64,000 bases of DNA from Picosynechococcus sp. PCC 7003. GTDB lineage: Bacteria > Cyanobacteriota > Cyanobacteriia > Cyanobacteriales > MRBY01. Of this stretch, positions 62,134 through 64,000 are shown piece by piece. The stretch covers positions 2,746,661 to 2,810,660 of the forward strand of contig NZ_CP016474.1 in the NCBI RefSeq assembly GCF_001693255.1, read 5' to 3'. A model generated the notes under the pieces. It made no database searches, was not told the origin of the DNA, and was given only the letters and a program-made list of their open reading frames with translations. Every line of letters starts with the position of its first letter. Positions within the stretch are counted from its first letter, which is position 1. The position numbers and the translations under genes were made by a program.

Positions 62134-63040
62134 ACCAGTGGATGTCGCCCATGCCTAAAGCTCGCTGGGATGGGAAAAATTTTTGCGAAAAATTCAAAAG
62201 TGCCCGTTGGCCGACTGCCGTTTCAAAAACAGTAGAAATCACAATATCTGGCTGGTGAGCTTGGCAAAATTCTTTTAACCGGGACGGAAAACCGGCGATC
62301 GCCAATTTGATCACAAAAACACCGCACCAACCTTGGCCATAACAATGTTCTAAAGAAGCAAGCTGGGAAACGGATTCGTCTAGGGCGATTTGGGTTTGAA
62401 ATGCTGCGTTTAGCTGTAATAGGTCAGAGAAATGCTCTGGGGCTAGGGGCTGCTCGATAAATTCTAGTTTTGCTTGGGATTCCCCCCAATTTAGCCAATA
62501 TTTCGCTTGTTCTCGGTTTAAACCGCCATTGGCATCGAGGCGCAACCGACCATCAGCAGGCAAGGCAGCCAGGATTTGCTGACAGAGGGCGATTTCTGTT
62601 GTGGGTGTATCCAGGGCAATTTTCAGTTTAAAGGTGCGAAATCCTTGTTGTAGTAAAGTTTGTAGGTCTTGAAACAGGGTAGGCGATCGCCGGATTAACT
62701 GACAAAATTTTGTAGGGGGTAAGGATACTAAATTTTCGGTACTGGCAAGATTAAGTTGAGCCGTTTCAAAACCAAATTGACAGGCTGGCAGGGTATCGGG
62801 AATTGCCGCAATTTGCTCACGGGTAATGTTTCCCCCAAAGACCGCACAAAAGGCGATCGCCTCCTCTAGGGTTTCTGTGCCAAACCACGGTAGAGGGGCG
62901 ATTTCTCCTTGGGTAATCCGTCCCATTTCGTCTTGTAGAGAAAGAATAATCCCCTGCCGCATAGTCCACAAACCATGGTGGGTACGGAGAGGCGTTTTAA
63001 AGGGGCGGCGATAGGGGGCAAAGCGAAACTGGTAATTCAC
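62123..63040 (-). CDS. menC: o-Succinylbenzoate synthase
   Basis: 305 residues. It makes o-succinylbenzoate for phylloquinone, the photosystem I electron carrier. The enolase-superfamily fold shows the N-terminal capping domain, FKLKIALDTPTTEIAL (second Lys), LRLDANGGLNREQAKYWLNW (metal-binding Asp), EFIEQPLAPEHF and QIALDESVSQL, then VIKLAIAG (Lys). The start is GTG 63040, directly after the stop of the upstream gene (TAG-GTG), so translation is coupled. Confidence 0.92.
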   Translation of the reverse strand: MNYQFRFAPYRRPFKTPLRTHHGLWTMRQGIILSLQDEMGRITQGEIAPLPWFGTETLEEAIAFCAVFGGNITREQIAAIPDTLPACQFGFETAQLNLASTENLVSLPPTKFCQLIRRSPTLFQDLQTLLQQGFRTFKLKIALDTPTTEIALCQQILAALPADGRLRLDANGGLNREQAKYWLNWGESQAKLEFIEQPLAPEHFSDLLQLNAAFQTQIALDESVSQLASLEHCYGQGWCGVFVIKLAIAGFPSRLKEFCQAHQPDIVISTVFETAVGQRALLNFSQKFFPSQRALGMGDIHWFTD

Positions 63041-63823
63041 CTAGGCCACTCGCTGCACCGCAGGCAGGTTCTCCAGGAAGGTTAAAGGCCGACTCATATT
63101 CGCCGCAAACCCTAGAATATTTTGGTCGAAGTGTTCATATTTCAGCGTGCCATCGGCCGCAAAGAGGAATGTCGCTCCCCGTTGGGTCATGTACTGGGCA
63201 TCGGGCACATAGGTAGACCAATTGCCGAGGACTTCAGCCATATTTCGCAGGCGCAAAGTGGCCAATTCTAAGGGCCGCTGAAAACCCTTCCCCCCAGCCG
63301 CCGCAAAAAATTCTCCCTTTAGGGCTGGTAAAGGAGCCGCTTTAACGACTTCATCATCGGCAAACAGTTGGGGCGCTTGTTTATCCCCCGTATAACCCCG
63401 CAAAACTTCCTTGAGGGTACCTGGGCTGCCAATGCCAGCACACATCAGCATCAGATTTACCCAAGCATTTTGTCCTGCTTTGAGTCCGGGAATTTTCCAG
63501 GTTAACCCGCGATATAGGCCCAGTTCCTGATGAATGGTTGCATTGGGATCGATGAATAATTTCTCGGCCGGGAAACCCGTATAGTCACAAAATTTTTGAC
63601 CAGAACGGCGATCGCCAATGCCCACTGCCACATAATCTACCCCGCGACAGAAATCAGCATCCTTTTGGAGCCACCAAGCATACTCAAGACTGTCAAAATC
63701 GCCGAGTTGGGATAGGATCAGCACCATGAGGGGTCGAGTAAAACCGGACGGGATTAATGGTGTCAGTTGACCATCGCTCACCCGCTGCCGTTCTGTGTGT
63801 TGAAAAAACTGAAGATAATCCAC
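63041..63823 (-). CDS. AhpC/TSA-family peroxiredoxin-like protein
   Basis: 260 residues. A thioredoxin-like fold is suggested by PLMVLILSQLGDFDSLEYAW, FCRGVDYVAVGIGDRRSGQK and LFIDPNATIHQELGLYRGL, with a C-terminal RGATFLFAADGTLKYEHFDQ. This matches the PRXL2/AhpC-TSA-like group common in cyanobacteria. The classical peroxidatic Cys motif is not seen, so activity is doubtful. It is translated together with menC. Confidence 0.75.
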   Translation of the reverse strand: MDYLQFFQHTERQRVSDGQLTPLIPSGFTRPLMVLILSQLGDFDSLEYAWWLQKDADFCRGVDYVAVGIGDRRSGQKFCDYTGFPAEKLFIDPNATIHQELGLYRGLTWKIPGLKAGQNAWVNLMLMCAGIGSPGTLKEVLRGYTGDKQAPQLFADDEVVKAAPLPALKGEFFAAAGGKGFQRPLELATLRLRNMAEVLGNWSTYVPDAQYMTQRGATFLFAADGTLKYEHFDQNILGFAANMSRPLTFLENLPAVQRVA

Positions 63824-63934
63824 GGTTATTGGGAAACATTTAGGATAGAGAACAAGGGTTGCTATGGAGCCATAGCCTCGCCTTCGTCAGGATAAACAGA
63901 TCTCGTTTAAAAATGCTACAGTGCCTGTCGCCCT

Positions 63935-64000
63935 ATGGTTGCTTCTCATTATAGTGTCGCGGTTTTATCAACGGATATTAACGTTTACCAACGGCTGCAA
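63935..64000 (+). CDS. Start of an unidentified gene (runs off window)
   Basis: ATG 63935 opens 22 codons to the window edge: MVASHYSVAVLSTDINVYQR. There is no strong ribosome binding site. Divergent position relative to the peroxiredoxin-like gene makes a real gene likely, but identity cannot be told. Confidence 0.4.
   Translation, partial: MVASHYSVAVLSTDINVYQRLQ

Noticed and set aside
1-64000. Very frequent palindrome GGCGATCGCC as a possible new regulatory system.
   Set aside because: It is HIP1, a known highly repeated cyanobacterial sequence, found mostly inside genes here.

Overview
The window is chromosomal DNA of a cyanobacterium. It carries genes for chlorophyll synthesis (chlI, bciB), a cytochrome b6f accessory subunit (petP), a thylakoid-lumen cyclophilin of the TLP40/CYP38 type, phylloquinone synthesis (menC), and the palindrome GGCGATCGCC (HIP1) dozens of times. 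Gene content and base composition resemble the Synechococcus PCC 7002 / Picosynechococcus group; that placement is my inference.

Layout. 0-1.2 kb: end of an MgtC/DUF4010 membrane protein. 1.2-1.55 kb: a 285-bp internally deleted tnpB element. 1.55-12.9 kb: housekeeping genes (HtrA protease, coaX, an acidic HTH protein, ftsI with a possible FtsL partner, an FeS photolyase, a Na+/H+ antiporter, a DUF805 protein). 12.9-16.9 kb: cyclophilin, tRNA-Arg, moaC, tsaE and small conserved genes. 17-20.6 kb: a phosphate-uptake operon pstS-pstC-pstA (no pstB) behind a four-repeat Pho box. 21-37.4 kb: speE, a CPBP protease, clpS, a hydrolase, recF, hisS, large envelope proteins, a GHL10-type hydrolase, a MASE1 histidine kinase and a double ABC ATPase. 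37.5-41.4 kb: a glycosyltransferase (DgdA/KtrE-like) with potassium-uptake genes ktrB and ktrA, and a D-Ala-D-Ala dipeptidase. 42.4-51.6 kb: ribE, a bifunctional nuclease, a degenerate serine recombinase, petP, a pentapeptide-repeat protein, chlI, uvrB.

52.2-55.6 kb is an accessory island. It has a YoeB-type toxin gene broken by one stop codon beside an intact antitoxin, a Uma2 nuclease, a HEPN/MNT pair, the nuclease end of a lost type IIG restriction-modification enzyme, and a RelE-type pair. Most of it lies between 40-bp direct repeats that copy the 3' end of the neighbouring ABC permease gene. 55.5-59.2 kb returns to core genes, including an HTH/coiled-coil/GrpE-like fusion and bciB.

59.3-61.4 kb holds the most striking structure: a complete 1508-bp tnpB-only IS200/IS605-type element inserted after TTGAAC in a protein gene. 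Removing it exactly rejoins the two halves of that gene in frame. It also encodes an unlisted 45-aa ribbon-helix-helix protein, divergent from tnpB, with a 14-bp palindrome between them. The 285-bp copy at 1.25 kb follows the same TTGAAC, keeps both ends and the last part of tnpB (the expected guide-RNA region), and has a left-end hairpin whose stem co-varies with that of the full copy. A PIN-type toxin pair, menC and a peroxiredoxin-like gene close the window.
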